Below, piece by piece: positions 1-7,485 of a stretch of DNA of 17,414 bases; position 1 is the first letter of the stretch; each line of letters begins with the position of its first letter. Source of the stretch: IMCC26207 sp037141255 (GTDB taxonomy: Bacteria > Actinomycetota > Acidimicrobiia > Acidimicrobiales > Microtrichaceae); the NCBI GenBank assembly GCA_037141255.1, contig JBAXCX010000061.1:1-17414 (forward strand), in the 5' to 3' direction. Position numbers and translations under genes: made by a program. The notes beneath the pieces are model-generated. The model did not search any database. It saw only the letters and a list, made by a program, of their open reading frames with translations, and was not told the DNA's origin.

Positions 1-609
1 CGTCATCACGATGAAGTAGAGGACAATGCCAAGTGTGAAACACGAGGCTGCCACCAACTCGATCCCTTGATTCGGCCCGGTATGGCCGAGCAGTGTTCCG
101 CCTAAAACCGCAACCGATTCCAAGGACACGGTCAGCAGAAACCAAGTGCCGTTGATCCCGGTACCCATTGGGGGCTTCTCGGACCGAAGGATCACGCCGA
201 AGAGTGGCGGATAGATCAGGACCACGAGGAGCAGCAGGCCAATCCCGAAGCACAACTCTGCGACTGTCCACCACTTCTGAATGACTGCGGCGCATCCGCC
301 GAGCACATTGATCGCAGCCACCAGGGTGAGGAATGAGAATCCGAGCGCATGATGAGTGAGATCGCTGAAAAGAAGCTTGGGGTATAACAGCAGACGAAGC
401 ACCGTCATGACGAGCAGCACCAAAAATGAAATGGCAGCGATACCAAAAAGCAGGTTCGCCAGCAGGCCAAGGTTCTGCTGAGAGGCACCAATGGCGATGA
501 TGCCAGTAGCCATGACGAGTGCGAAGTAACCAGGGAAGAGATTCGCTATAGGTGAAACTGGCTGCGGTGCGGCGACTGTTGCGTCTGGATCTGTCTCGTC
601 TTGTGCCAT
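1..609 (-). CDS. TDT/SLAC1-family transporter (tellurite resistance/C4-dicarboxylate type), 3' end outside window
   Basis: Reading from the ATG at 609 gives 203 residues with no stop before the window edge, so the C-terminus is missing. A short polar N-terminus is followed by about six hydrophobic segments (near residues 25-42, 48-76, 88-111, 117-143, 155-178 and 184-203). The opening FPGYFALVMATGI and the later INGTWFLLTVSLESVAVLG resemble the TDT/SLAC1 (voltage-dependent anion channel-like) family, which moves organic acids or anions across the inner membrane. Family members have about ten helices, so roughly four are lost here. The start is supported by a GAAAG motif 5 nt upstream. It lies 43 nt after the stop of the 573-residue gene on the same strand, so the two are probably co-transcribed. 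The substrate cannot be read from sequence. Confidence 0.8.
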   Translation of the reverse strand, partial: MAQDETDPDATVAAPQPVSPIANLFPGYFALVMATGIIAIGASQQNLGLLANLLFGIAAISFLVLLVMTVLRLLLYPKLLFSDLTHHALGFSFLTLVAAINVLGGCAAVIQKWWTVAELCFGIGLLLLVVLIYPPLFGVILRSEKPPMGTGINGTWFLLTVSLESVAVLGGTLLGHTGPNQGIELVAASCFTLGIVLYFIVMT

Positions 610-652
610 GTGACTTTCAATTACCTAGGCGGAACGAGCAGCCTTCAGCAAG

Positions 653-2374
653 CTAGCCGATCTCGACGAGATGAGACTCCCGAACTTCGAGTGCAGGCGC
701 AACCGCTGCAAGCCATGCCGCACGAGTGCTACCTGTCGGGTCGATCGGTCGCGGTCCGGCCTCTCGCTTGTGCTGCAGATGCATGTCGTACTCGGTCACG
801 GCTGTGGCATCGAAGTACTTCGGCTTCTTGGTATGGCGGCCTTCTCCCCCGGCGTGGATTCCACAGGCCGGGCGTTCCTCGGTCAGATCGTTAGCCGAAA
901 GTTGACCCGCTTCCCACACCACCTGATTGGCACGAGTGGTGAACCAGTAGACCGGGTCGCCCACTGTCTGTTCTTGGCCATCCTCGGGGTGCGTCACTGC
1001 GCGAGCAATCTCGGGGAAGCGGCGCTGCACCTTGGCGTGATCGAGTATCCCCGACTTTCCAGAGATGGTGACGCGCCGAAGATTCGCATAGTCATCAGAC
1101 ACCAAGAGCGAACTGTGAGAGTTCGACCACAGCTTCGCTGCATGGCCATGAATGGCATTTCCGGGGTGATACGGGATGAGGATCTGAGCGCGCCCGCGGT
1201 GGTAGCCCAGGTAGGCGGCCCGCCCGATCTGGCCGTTGCGCGGAGAGGCTCCCGGTACGCCATCAGCAGCAACGGTGGCCTGCAGCGTCTCGAACTGGAG
1301 AGAAAGAAAATCCCTAAGTGAAGGCAGCGACTCATCGGTCGGCATACCCGTAGACATAGGGTCAACCCTTGCGTCGGGTTGGTCACCGTGTTCGGCTATC
1401 TCAGTCTTGGGCCGCTTGGTAAAAAGATTCTGCGAGCACTGAGTAAAGACCTCTGCAGTCCCCCCGACGAGGAAATACAACTCGCAGTTCTGCGCAGCTG
1501 CTACTGCAACCTGGTCTGCAAGATCGGACTCATCTAGCCCGTAATCCGCCACGAGTCGTTCAGGGCGCACCGCCTGCACACCAAAGAGCGTCAGGTGAAG
1601 ACCCATCGCATCTGGGTCGTAGGGGTGCAGCGCTAACAGGGCCAAGAATCCCGTTCTTGTAGCTGCATCGACTACCTCACACACCGAAGCTGCGTGGCTT
1701 CGCTCAAGGGTGCTGCGCACGCCGCTCTCACCCTGAACCTCATCACCGGCCAGCAGCTTGGCCAGATGAGAGGGCATTGGACTCCGGCGCTCAAGCCAAG
1801 CATCGAGTGCCCTGCTCTCTGCGTCCTCAGTCGAACGAGGGAGCAGCACGGCGAGCGCAACCGTGCCTTTGTCAATCACCAGTATCGGGCGTAAGCCCTC
1901 GTTCGGGTTGGCCGGAATCATTGCCGAGACAGAGCGTCGGCGCCGCTGCCAAAGAAATCCACTCGGCACCGTTCCACTCGCGGCAAGTACCTGAGGCGCA
2001 GTAACTGCGAACGCACCCATGACCGGACTGCAGAACTGGCGGTATTGGCTGCGATAGAAAAAGTCAGCCTGACCAACGGTGACGGGCTTCCGTCCGTCTG
2101 AACGGCCGGCGGTCGCTTTGTCGGTGACATCGGCCTTGCTGCTGACGTCGGACTTGCTGCTGACCGACTCGCTGCGGCGGGCCCTGAGTGTGTCACTCAC
2201 CAGATACTGAAGGACATGCTCGGCGGCTGGACCGGGTTGATCAGGCCGGCGAAGGAAGCGCTCCGAGATCCAAGCTCGCGACTGACCCGGAATCAGCCCC
2301 AACAGCTTGAGTCCAGCTACTCGGCCTGCGTCGAGTCGGTAATACCAATTCTTCTTTGCTTCCGTGCTGCTCAA
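653..2374 (-). CDS. Conserved-looking protein of unknown function, 573 aa
   Basis: I do not recognise this family. It has no signal peptide and no clear membrane helix, so it is probably cytoplasmic. Residues 69-95 form a Ser/Lys/Asp-rich linker with a duplicated SSKSDV/SSKADV, encoded by an 18-bp tandem repeat. The most structured-looking part is residues 385-460, with AAYLGYHRGRAQILIPYHPG, then HGHAAKLWSN, then LLVSDDYANLRRVTISG; its conserved-type His, Gly and Asp residues could form an active or binding site, but that is inference. The start is uncertain. TTG at 2374 is used here, preceded by a purine-rich GAAGAAG, but it lies inside a 31-bp tandem duplication that puts upstream coding-like sequence out of frame. 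The next ATG is at residue 119. The gene is followed by the TDT transporter after 43 nt, suggesting shared transcription. Confidence 0.7.
   Translation of the reverse strand: MSSTEAKKNWYYRLDAGRVAGLKLLGLIPGQSRAWISERFLRRPDQPGPAAEHVLQYLVSDTLRARRSESVSSKSDVSSKADVTDKATAGRSDGRKPVTVGQADFFYRSQYRQFCSPVMGAFAVTAPQVLAASGTVPSGFLWQRRRRSVSAMIPANPNEGLRPILVIDKGTVALAVLLPRSTEDAESRALDAWLERRSPMPSHLAKLLAGDEVQGESGVRSTLERSHAASVCEVVDAATRTGFLALLALHPYDPDAMGLHLTLFGVQAVRPERLVADYGLDESDLADQVAVAAAQNCELYFLVGGTAEVFTQCSQNLFTKRPKTEIAEHGDQPDARVDPMSTGMPTDESLPSLRDFLSLQFETLQATVAADGVPGASPRNGQIGRAAYLGYHRGRAQILIPYHPGNAIHGHAAKLWSNSHSSLLVSDDYANLRRVTISGKSGILDHAKVQRRFPEIARAVTHPEDGQEQTVGDPVYWFTTRANQVVWEAGQLSANDLTEERPACGIHAGGEGRHTKKPKYFDATAVTEYDMHLQHKREAGPRPIDPTGSTRAAWLAAVAPALEVRESHLVEIG
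2126..2161. repeat. 18-bp tandem repeat, 2 copies, inside the 573-aa gene
   Basis: Two adjacent 18-bp units (2126-2143 and 2144-2161) read GACATCGGCCTTGCTGCT and GACGTCGGACTTGCTGCT, with two differences. The period is a multiple of three, so it lengthens the Ser/Lys/Asp linker of the minus-strand protein without breaking the frame. Confidence 0.8.
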
Positions 2375-2410
2375 GATTCTTCTTCTTTGCTTCAGTGCTG
2401 CTCAAGATTC
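2349..2410. repeat. 31-bp tandem duplication at the start of the 573-aa gene
   Basis: Positions 2349-2379 and 2380-2410 are identical except for one base (2363 C against 2394 A). Each copy contains CTTTGCTTC and GTGCTGCTCAAG on the plus strand. The length is not a multiple of three. On the minus strand, each copy carries a TTGAGCAGCAC that could serve as a TTG start, and the proximal one is the start of the long frame. Confidence 0.9.
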
Positions 2411-2440
2411 CGTTGTACCAAGAGCAAGGTGGGAATGAAA

Positions 2441-2455
2441 TGTACCCGCGGTACA
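2441..2455. promoter_or_regulatory. Inverted repeat between divergent genes, operator candidate
   Basis: TGTACC at 2441-2446 and GGTACA at 2450-2455 form perfect 6-bp arms around a 3-nt spacer. It lies between the minus-strand 573-residue gene (start 2374) and the plus-strand VOC gene (start 2540), a usual place for a repressor site. The cognate regulator is not identified in the window. The role is inferred. Confidence 0.4.
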
Positions 2456-2539
2456 AATTCCGAGCGACTAGGAGTGCACAAAATTAGGTCTCGCATGTAG
2501 CTTTGAAAGTTCAGGACTCAGATCAGAAAGTGGACCTTC

Positions 2540-3013
2540 ATGCTGACTATCGGAATCAACCATGTTGCAACGATGACCAAAGATAGTGATCGGCTACAAG
2601 CTTTCTACCGAGAGGTCTTTGAAGCCGAGATCTTGCGGGATGGGAGCGAGTTTCCCGATGGTTCTGGGCCGCGCCTGTCGATCATAAGGATTGGCCCGTA
2701 CGCAGAACTCAACGTGTTTGAGATTGATGGAAACACGCAGGCTGATGTGCAAACGCCGATGTTTGGGCGTGGACGACTTGATCACTTTGGGCTTCAGGCT
2801 GAATCGATCGAAGCCTTTGAAACCATTCGCGAGCGGCTACGGGCACGCGGCGCAACTGATGATTTCGTCACCGATTTCGGTTCCATCCTTAGCCTGTTCT
2901 TCCGCGATCCCGATGGCCTCGAGGGCGAGGTGTGCGTGGACAACCCCGACCTTATTCCCGGTGCTGACAATCCCCCTGGAACCCGCGCAGCGCGCTACCC
3001 AGCAGAGGCGTAA
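2540..3013 (+). CDS. VOC-family (glyoxalase/dioxygenase fold) metalloprotein
   Basis: The 157-residue product has the beta-alpha-beta-beta-beta layout of the vicinal oxygen chelate superfamily, as one pair of modules. Candidate metal ligands are His8 (INHVA), Glu56 (YAELNVF), His82 (RLDHFGL) and Glu130 (FRDPDGLEGEV). The DPDG before the last ligand is a strong family signature. VOC proteins include glyoxalase I, extradiol dioxygenases, epimerases and antibiotic-binding proteins; the substrate here is unknown. The last 20 residues are a Pro/Ala-rich tail. The ATG at 2540 has a weak upstream AGTGGA. A lipoprotein hydrolase follows about 60 nt downstream on the same strand, so the two may form an operon. 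A partial, decayed copy of this gene lies at 10821-10909. Confidence 0.85.
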   Translation: MLTIGINHVATMTKDSDRLQAFYREVFEAEILRDGSEFPDGSGPRLSIIRIGPYAELNVFEIDGNTQADVQTPMFGRGRLDHFGLQAESIEAFETIRERLRARGATDDFVTDFGSILSLFFRDPDGLEGEVCVDNPDLIPGADNPPGTRAARYPAEA

Positions 3014-3029
3014 TTCGCCGAAGCGCTCC

Positions 3030-3074
3030 GAGGGGAGTCCTGATGAGGGGAGTCCTGATGAGGAGAGTCCTGAT
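3030..3074 (+). repeat. 15-bp repeat, 3 tandem copies, each with a ribosome-binding site and ATG
   Basis: Units at 3030-3044, 3045-3059 and 3060-3074 read GAGGGGAGTCCTGAT, the same again, then GAGGAGAGTCCTGAT (one difference). With the following G, each unit supplies a Shine-Dalgarno-like GGGGAG or GGAGAG and an ATG 6 nt later. The three ATGs (3043, 3058, 3073) are in one frame, so the hydrolase could be started at three points five codons apart. Confidence 0.9.
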
Positions 3075-4017
3075 GAGAAAATTACTGCTGCTGCTACCGG
3101 CGCTACTTCTTGTGGGGTGCACTGCAACGGATCGCGAATCAAGCAGCGCCACCAGCCCCGCCGCCAGTACACGGTCTAGTTCGACTATTAGCCCGACAAC
3201 CAGTGCCAAGGCTACGGGTGCAAGCTGTCGCGAGACGGCCTCAGGTCCCAAAACCCTGAGCTATACCAAGCGTTCCGGGGTGGAGCCCAACCTGACCAGT
3301 CTTGATGTGTATTTGCCAGCCGGTTGCGGCCCAGCGCCAGTGCTCATCTGGGTGCATGGTGGTGGTTGGCGGCGAGGCGACAAGTCAAACGGCATCAAGC
3401 AGAAGGTGGCTTGGGCCGAGTCCCTTGGCGCTGCGCTTGTATCGGTGAACTATCGATTGACTACCCCAGACTCTGGGGTGCAGTGGCCCGATCATGGCCA
3501 AGACCTAGCCGCCGCCGTGGCCTGGATTCAACAGAACGGGGCTGCGGAAGGCCTTGACCCAACAAAGCTCACGCTGATAGGTCATTCCGCCGGAGCGCAC
3601 TTGGTTGCGATCGTGGCCACCGACCCTGCGTTGCTGACTACTGCAGGAGCTGACCCATCCATGGTCTCGTGTGTTGTGGCCCTCGATTTTTCGTTTGACC
3701 TAGCTCGTGCCCCTGCGGACAAGATGATCGCTGACGCGTTCGGCACAGACCCCGAGGTCATTGCGTCGGCATCGCCGAACGTGCAGATCGAGCGCAACGG
3801 CGCACCGAGCGCCCGTTTCTTGATCGCTACTCGGGGTGGACGAAGCCGAGTAGCCGACGCTCAAGCATTTGTAGATCTTGTCAACACATCAGGGGGTTCC
3901 GCCGAACTCGTAGACGCCACCCCGTACACCCACAATCAGGTCAGCACACAACTTGGCGCTGCTGATGACACACTCGTTACGCCTGCGGTGAGTGCGTTCG
4001 TGCAAGCCTGCAACTAG
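3073..4017 (+). CDS. Lipoprotein alpha/beta hydrolase (esterase-like, BD-FAE/HSL type)
   Basis: From the ATG at 3073 the product has 314 residues and starts MRKLLLLLPALLLVGC, a lipoprotein signal with the lipid-modified Cys at 16, so it should be anchored outside the cell membrane. A Ser/Thr-rich linker follows. The hydrolase domain shows the oxyanion-hole motif HGGGW (95-99), the nucleophile elbow GHSAG with Ser172, a likely acid Asp262 and a catalytic His287 in YTHNQ. This layout fits esterases and carboxylesterases related to kynurenine formamidase and the hormone-sensitive lipase group; the substrate is unknown. The third of three in-frame ATGs was chosen because it gives the best signal peptide and the best spaced GGAGAG. 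Starts at 3043 and 3058 would add ten or five residues. The last 63 nt are repeated at 7413-7475. Confidence 0.85.
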   Translation: MRKLLLLLPALLLVGCTATDRESSSATSPAASTRSSSTISPTTSAKATGASCRETASGPKTLSYTKRSGVEPNLTSLDVYLPAGCGPAPVLIWVHGGGWRRGDKSNGIKQKVAWAESLGAALVSVNYRLTTPDSGVQWPDHGQDLAAAVAWIQQNGAAEGLDPTKLTLIGHSAGAHLVAIVATDPALLTTAGADPSMVSCVVALDFSFDLARAPADKMIADAFGTDPEVIASASPNVQIERNGAPSARFLIATRGGRSRVADAQAFVDLVNTSGGSAELVDATPYTHNQVSTQLGAADDTLVTPAVSAFVQACN

Positions 4018-4097
4018 GCGTTCCGTCACCTCGCTCACAGTCCTCAGATTGCCAGAGAACTCAACTGCTACGACTTGCTGACGCGGCCTGCAGAAGG

Positions 4098-7000
4098 TCA
4101 ACGAATAGGTATGTGGTACGTGCCCGTCCAGGCTGAAGGCTCGGCTGAATTCACCACCAAGGAGTACTTGCCGCCATCGGCGAGCACAATCGGGGTGTCT
4201 CTACACGCAACTGCTAATTCAGCTAGCGAGCCATCCTTCTTGTAGAACCCAAGACTTAATCCTGGTTGACTCGTCGTGCAGCCATCACCGTTGAGCACGA
4301 TCGCCGACCCTGGCGCCACATTCAATTGATAAACATCGTGAGCGCCAAACGCTATGTTCCCATCAAGCACATCTCCCACTGAAGCATCTGCCACCCGATC
4401 CGGGCGAACCCCCGTTACAACGATCCGGTACGCACCGGTACGCCCACTATCTGAAACCCGAACGGTGTACGCCCCCGTTGCCGGAAGAACCTGCCTGCCA
4501 AAGCGACATGCAGCCTGTGCAGACACAAGATTCCCGTCAGGACCAGCTAACTCGACCAGCACATCGTCGTTGGGGTCGGCATGGCCGCAGATACCGCCGT
4601 CGCCAATAGCGATGACGTCGCCCTTGCGAGCAGTAAAGCTATGTTTCTGCTTGTCTTCGATCTGACCGGTGAAGGTATGTGATGTTGGGGCAGCAGACGG
4701 GTCTGTCGGTTGTGCATTTATAACGCGCTGAACCCCGGCAAAACTGCCAGAGAAAATCGTTTTTTGAGTAGCGAGCACATCGAAAATGCAGTTGGTGAGG
4801 AGCTCTTCATCGGTAATCCCAGCATCCTGACAAACTGCCTGTGCGGCGGCCCGCTCGACCTCAGTTGCAGTGGGTGGCGGGTCGGGGAAGGTTTCATCAT
4901 CAAAACTTCCGACCGCTTGGGGCGGCTCGTAATCAAACAGCGAGGAAGTCGAAGTAACCCGCCACTCAGAAGCCAAGGTTTGCACTGCCGCTGCAGACAG
5001 CGGGAAGGCCAACTCGGTTCCGTCAGGCGCTGTGAAGTCGTCTGACTTCACACCATTATCATTTCCAAGCAAGCCAGCAACTTTTCCGGCACGCTCAGCA
5101 GCCAGCGTGACCGCGACGCTAAAACCGTATTTCGCAATCGAGTCAATTTGCACCACTGTTCCATCTTCCAAGCTGACCGTGGCTGCTAATCCAAGCCCCC
5201 CGACTGCTCGCCCGATGCGCAAGCCGCCAGCAACGGATTGCTGCTCATTCACTTTTTTGCCATCGATCGAGACCACTGCCTGTGTATCGCCTGTTGACAC
5301 CGTGACGCGGTGACCGCCACTTCTGACGACCACAGCCGTATTCGAACTTGCATACCGAGATCCGTCTACTGGTTGCTGACGTGTCTGCACTGCGAAGTCA
5401 TCCACCGTAGATGCAGTCAGTTGATACTCCCCGACAGTTTGAAACTCAAAGGGCTGTTGGTCAAAGGTCCGCAGGTGCGGGTCGGCCTGAGAGACTCCCG
5501 GGTTACCTGTCTCTGGCCCATCTGTTGATGGCTTTGTGCATCCATTCGCACACTCGGGGGCATCCGATGGCCCTCCTGGGCCTCCACCTCCGTCACCGGA
5601 AAAGGGTTCCGCTAATTTTTTCGCACTCTCAGGATCCTTACAAAACTCCTCCATCGTTGACGAGCCCTTTGCATAGGCGCTCGCACCCGTTTCACCCCCG
5701 GCTAATCCAATCCGAATAGGCGCCGTGGCATCTTGGAGGGAGTAACCAAACCCCGGGCTACCTTGTGGGCACTCACAGCCACCAGTTTTTAGGCACAGCA
5801 AGGTAACCCCAGAGTTAATAACAGCAGTATCGACTTTGAGATCAGCATCGCCAACTTGACCGAACCCCAGCGGAACAAAAATACCGACAACGTCGCTACC
5901 CCCTGTGCTCAGCTCGAACTGCTTGGTTTCCCAAGGGTTGACGTCAGGGAGCTGCGCCCCGTTATCTCCCGTGACGTTAATCTTTCTCCCAACAATCGGC
6001 GGCCATCCCGCAGCTAATGCGGGCCCACCCATGGTCCAAGCTGCCGATTCGGGTTTGCCAAAGTAACTTGAACCCCAAGTATCCAAATACGTCTTTCGAT
6101 TTCCCTCCATCAGTAATTCGAGTGCCGCCGAACTTGAACGAATGCCCGCAGTCACCACCGGAAGCAGCTTGGCCCAGACCACGGCCGGGCCACCAGAAAC
6201 ATCAGACATGTGCCCGAACAGTCCAACTCCGTCATAGCCGCGCTGATCGAAGTGCACGCTGGGTTGAGTGTAATAGTCACTCCAGCCCTTCTTGACGGGC
6301 CAAAAATCGGGGGTTGGATGCAGAGTAAGGGCCGCCCAGTTTGCCTCTCCCTCCAACACCCATGCGCCGATCGACTTCATCGCTTCCAAGGTGCCGGCTG
6401 TGCGGAACTGATAACAGTGCATCATCTCATGCGTCATCACCATCAGAGCCGAACTATCAGGCTCACCTTCAAACATGTTCGTGAAGATCAAGACGTGACA
6501 CGAACCATCGGACTTGACGATCCGACTATCTTCGTTACTTGCCAGCCCAAGGCGAACAAGCAGTCCGACGAGCATCCCAACCTCTTCTGGCGCGCTCCAC
6601 AAACTCGTATTCGCCCAGACTCCCGTCTTGTTTTCTTTCGTTTGCGTATAGACAGTCAGAATTGGAACTGGAGCTGCTCCGAGAGCCGCAGAAAGTTCAC
6701 TGTTCGCCTGAGTCAGTAGTTCCGTCCAGAATCTTGGGTCGTCGCGCGAGTACCCCACCGGCGTGAGCCTCGGTGCGTCCACTCCCCCACCGGAGCCATG
6801 CCACACGGCAGGTACCGAAACTACCGGTGGGCTCTGCTCCACACGCAGGCCCTCGGAGTCGGGAGGATTGAGAACCTCCCTCACTGCTTGTCTGTCCGTG
6901 GGGGAAAGTTGCGACCACACGTCGTACATCGCGTCGATCGCATCGGAGCCGTCTAGGACAGAACCGATCTCGCCCTTGGGGATGGTAACGCCTTCGAGAG

Positions 7001-7235
7001 GCGAAAAAGTGAGACTGAAGAGCAGTCTGGAACGCTCAAGAGTTGGACCGTCGGTCCTGATCTTGTTGGTAACTTCCTCGATCAACGTCGAATTTGGAAG
7101 TTCCGTTTTGGGCGCAGGCTTGACGCTCTTCGTCTGGGGCGAGTTACTCGAACATCCAGGAAGCCCACTCAGCACCATCAAACTAGCGACTGCAACGAGT
7201 CCTGCTTTGAGTATCCAATGCCGACCGGGCCTCAT
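4098..7235 (-). CDS. Large lipoprotein: HEMMH metallopeptidase-like region, VWFD-like domain and C-terminal beta modules
   Basis: The 1045-residue product begins with a signal sequence ending LSGLPGC, so Cys28 is a likely lipid anchor (Pro at -2 is slightly unusual). Residues 264-300 carry MVMTHEMMHCYQFR, with zinc-type ligands His269 and His273 and catalytic-type Glu270, then WVLEGEANW. There Glu295 is the likely third ligand, as in gluzincin peptidases of the peptidase-MA type. A Gly/Pro-rich, Cys-containing linker near 546-580 leads to a VWFD-like domain (about 582-770) opening with ADPHLRTFDQQPFEFQ and containing AGLLGNDNG. Two beta-rich modules (about 850-940 and 950-1045) resemble prepeptidase C-terminal domains. 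Several Cys pairs fit an exported protein. It ends 80 nt from the convergent hydrolase gene and has no same-strand partner. The substrate is unknown; peptidase activity is inferred from the motif. Confidence 0.85.
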   Translation of the reverse strand: MRPGRHWILKAGLVAVASLMVLSGLPGCSSNSPQTKSVKPAPKTELPNSTLIEEVTNKIRTDGPTLERSRLLFSLTFSPLEGVTIPKGEIGSVLDGSDAIDAMYDVWSQLSPTDRQAVREVLNPPDSEGLRVEQSPPVVSVPAVWHGSGGGVDAPRLTPVGYSRDDPRFWTELLTQANSELSAALGAAPVPILTVYTQTKENKTGVWANTSLWSAPEEVGMLVGLLVRLGLASNEDSRIVKSDGSCHVLIFTNMFEGEPDSSALMVMTHEMMHCYQFRTAGTLEAMKSIGAWVLEGEANWAALTLHPTPDFWPVKKGWSDYYTQPSVHFDQRGYDGVGLFGHMSDVSGGPAVVWAKLLPVVTAGIRSSSAALELLMEGNRKTYLDTWGSSYFGKPESAAWTMGGPALAAGWPPIVGRKINVTGDNGAQLPDVNPWETKQFELSTGGSDVVGIFVPLGFGQVGDADLKVDTAVINSGVTLLCLKTGGCECPQGSPGFGYSLQDATAPIRIGLAGGETGASAYAKGSSTMEEFCKDPESAKKLAEPFSGDGGGGPGGPSDAPECANGCTKPSTDGPETGNPGVSQADPHLRTFDQQPFEFQTVGEYQLTASTVDDFAVQTRQQPVDGSRYASSNTAVVVRSGGHRVTVSTGDTQAVVSIDGKKVNEQQSVAGGLRIGRAVGGLGLAATVSLEDGTVVQIDSIAKYGFSVAVTLAAERAGKVAGLLGNDNGVKSDDFTAPDGTELAFPLSAAAVQTLASEWRVTSTSSLFDYEPPQAVGSFDDETFPDPPPTATEVERAAAQAVCQDAGITDEELLTNCIFDVLATQKTIFSGSFAGVQRVINAQPTDPSAAPTSHTFTGQIEDKQKHSFTARKGDVIAIGDGGICGHADPNDDVLVELAGPDGNLVSAQAACRFGRQVLPATGAYTVRVSDSGRTGAYRIVVTGVRPDRVADASVGDVLDGNIAFGAHDVYQLNVAPGSAIVLNGDGCTTSQPGLSLGFYKKDGSLAELAVACRDTPIVLADGGKYSLVVNSAEPSAWTGTYHIPIR

Positions 7236-7344
7236 GACTAGGCCTGCCGTTCAAGAGGGCTCACCAGTTTTTGCCGCATAGCCACCCCTAGATGATTTAG
7301 GCGAAGTTCACGCAGTCTGAAAGGTAGTCCAACTCGAGGCTCGC

Positions 7345-7383
7345 GTGGTCAAGATTTCTGAGCGCCTGGTTAAGATTTCTGAG
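7345..7383. repeat. Imperfect direct repeat, 22-nt period
   Basis: TGGTCAAGATTTCTGAG at 7345-7361 recurs as TGGTTAAGATTTCTGAG at 7367-7383 with one change. It is in the non-coding gap between the large lipoprotein and the glycosidase, just before the hydrolase-tail copy. No role is apparent. Confidence 0.75.
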
Positions 7384-7412
7384 AAGGCAAACAGAGGCCC
7401 AACTGCTGATCT

Positions 7413-7475
7413 GGCGCCGCTGATGACACACTCGTGACGCCTGCGGTGAGTGAGTTCGTACAAACCTGCAACTAG
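7413..7475 (+). pseudogene. Isolated C-terminal tail of a lipoprotein hydrolase paralogue
   Basis: These 63 nt match the last 21 codons of the hydrolase at 3955-4017 with 58 identical bases, including the TAG stop. In the matching frame it reads GAADDTLVTPAVSEF and on to the stop, with two amino-acid changes (Ala to Glu, Ala to Thr) and three silent changes. I see no similarity before or after it, so only the gene end survives. It is an orphan remnant without a start and is not expected to be translated. It ends 10 nt from the end of the convergent glycosidase gene. Confidence 0.8.
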
Positions 7476-7485
7476 TGATCGATCC

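Noticed and set aside
671..1321. 216-codon plus-strand open frame
   Set aside because: It lies antisense inside the 573-residue gene and has a Cys/Arg-rich, non-protein-like composition.
2241..2456. 71-codon minus-strand frame over the start of the 573-residue gene
   Set aside because: After the 31-bp repeat it is out of frame and loses protein-like character; only its upstream part may be the old N-terminus.
6210..6719. 169-codon plus-strand open frame
   Set aside because: It is the shadow of the large lipoprotein gene, with no family match or ribosome-binding site.
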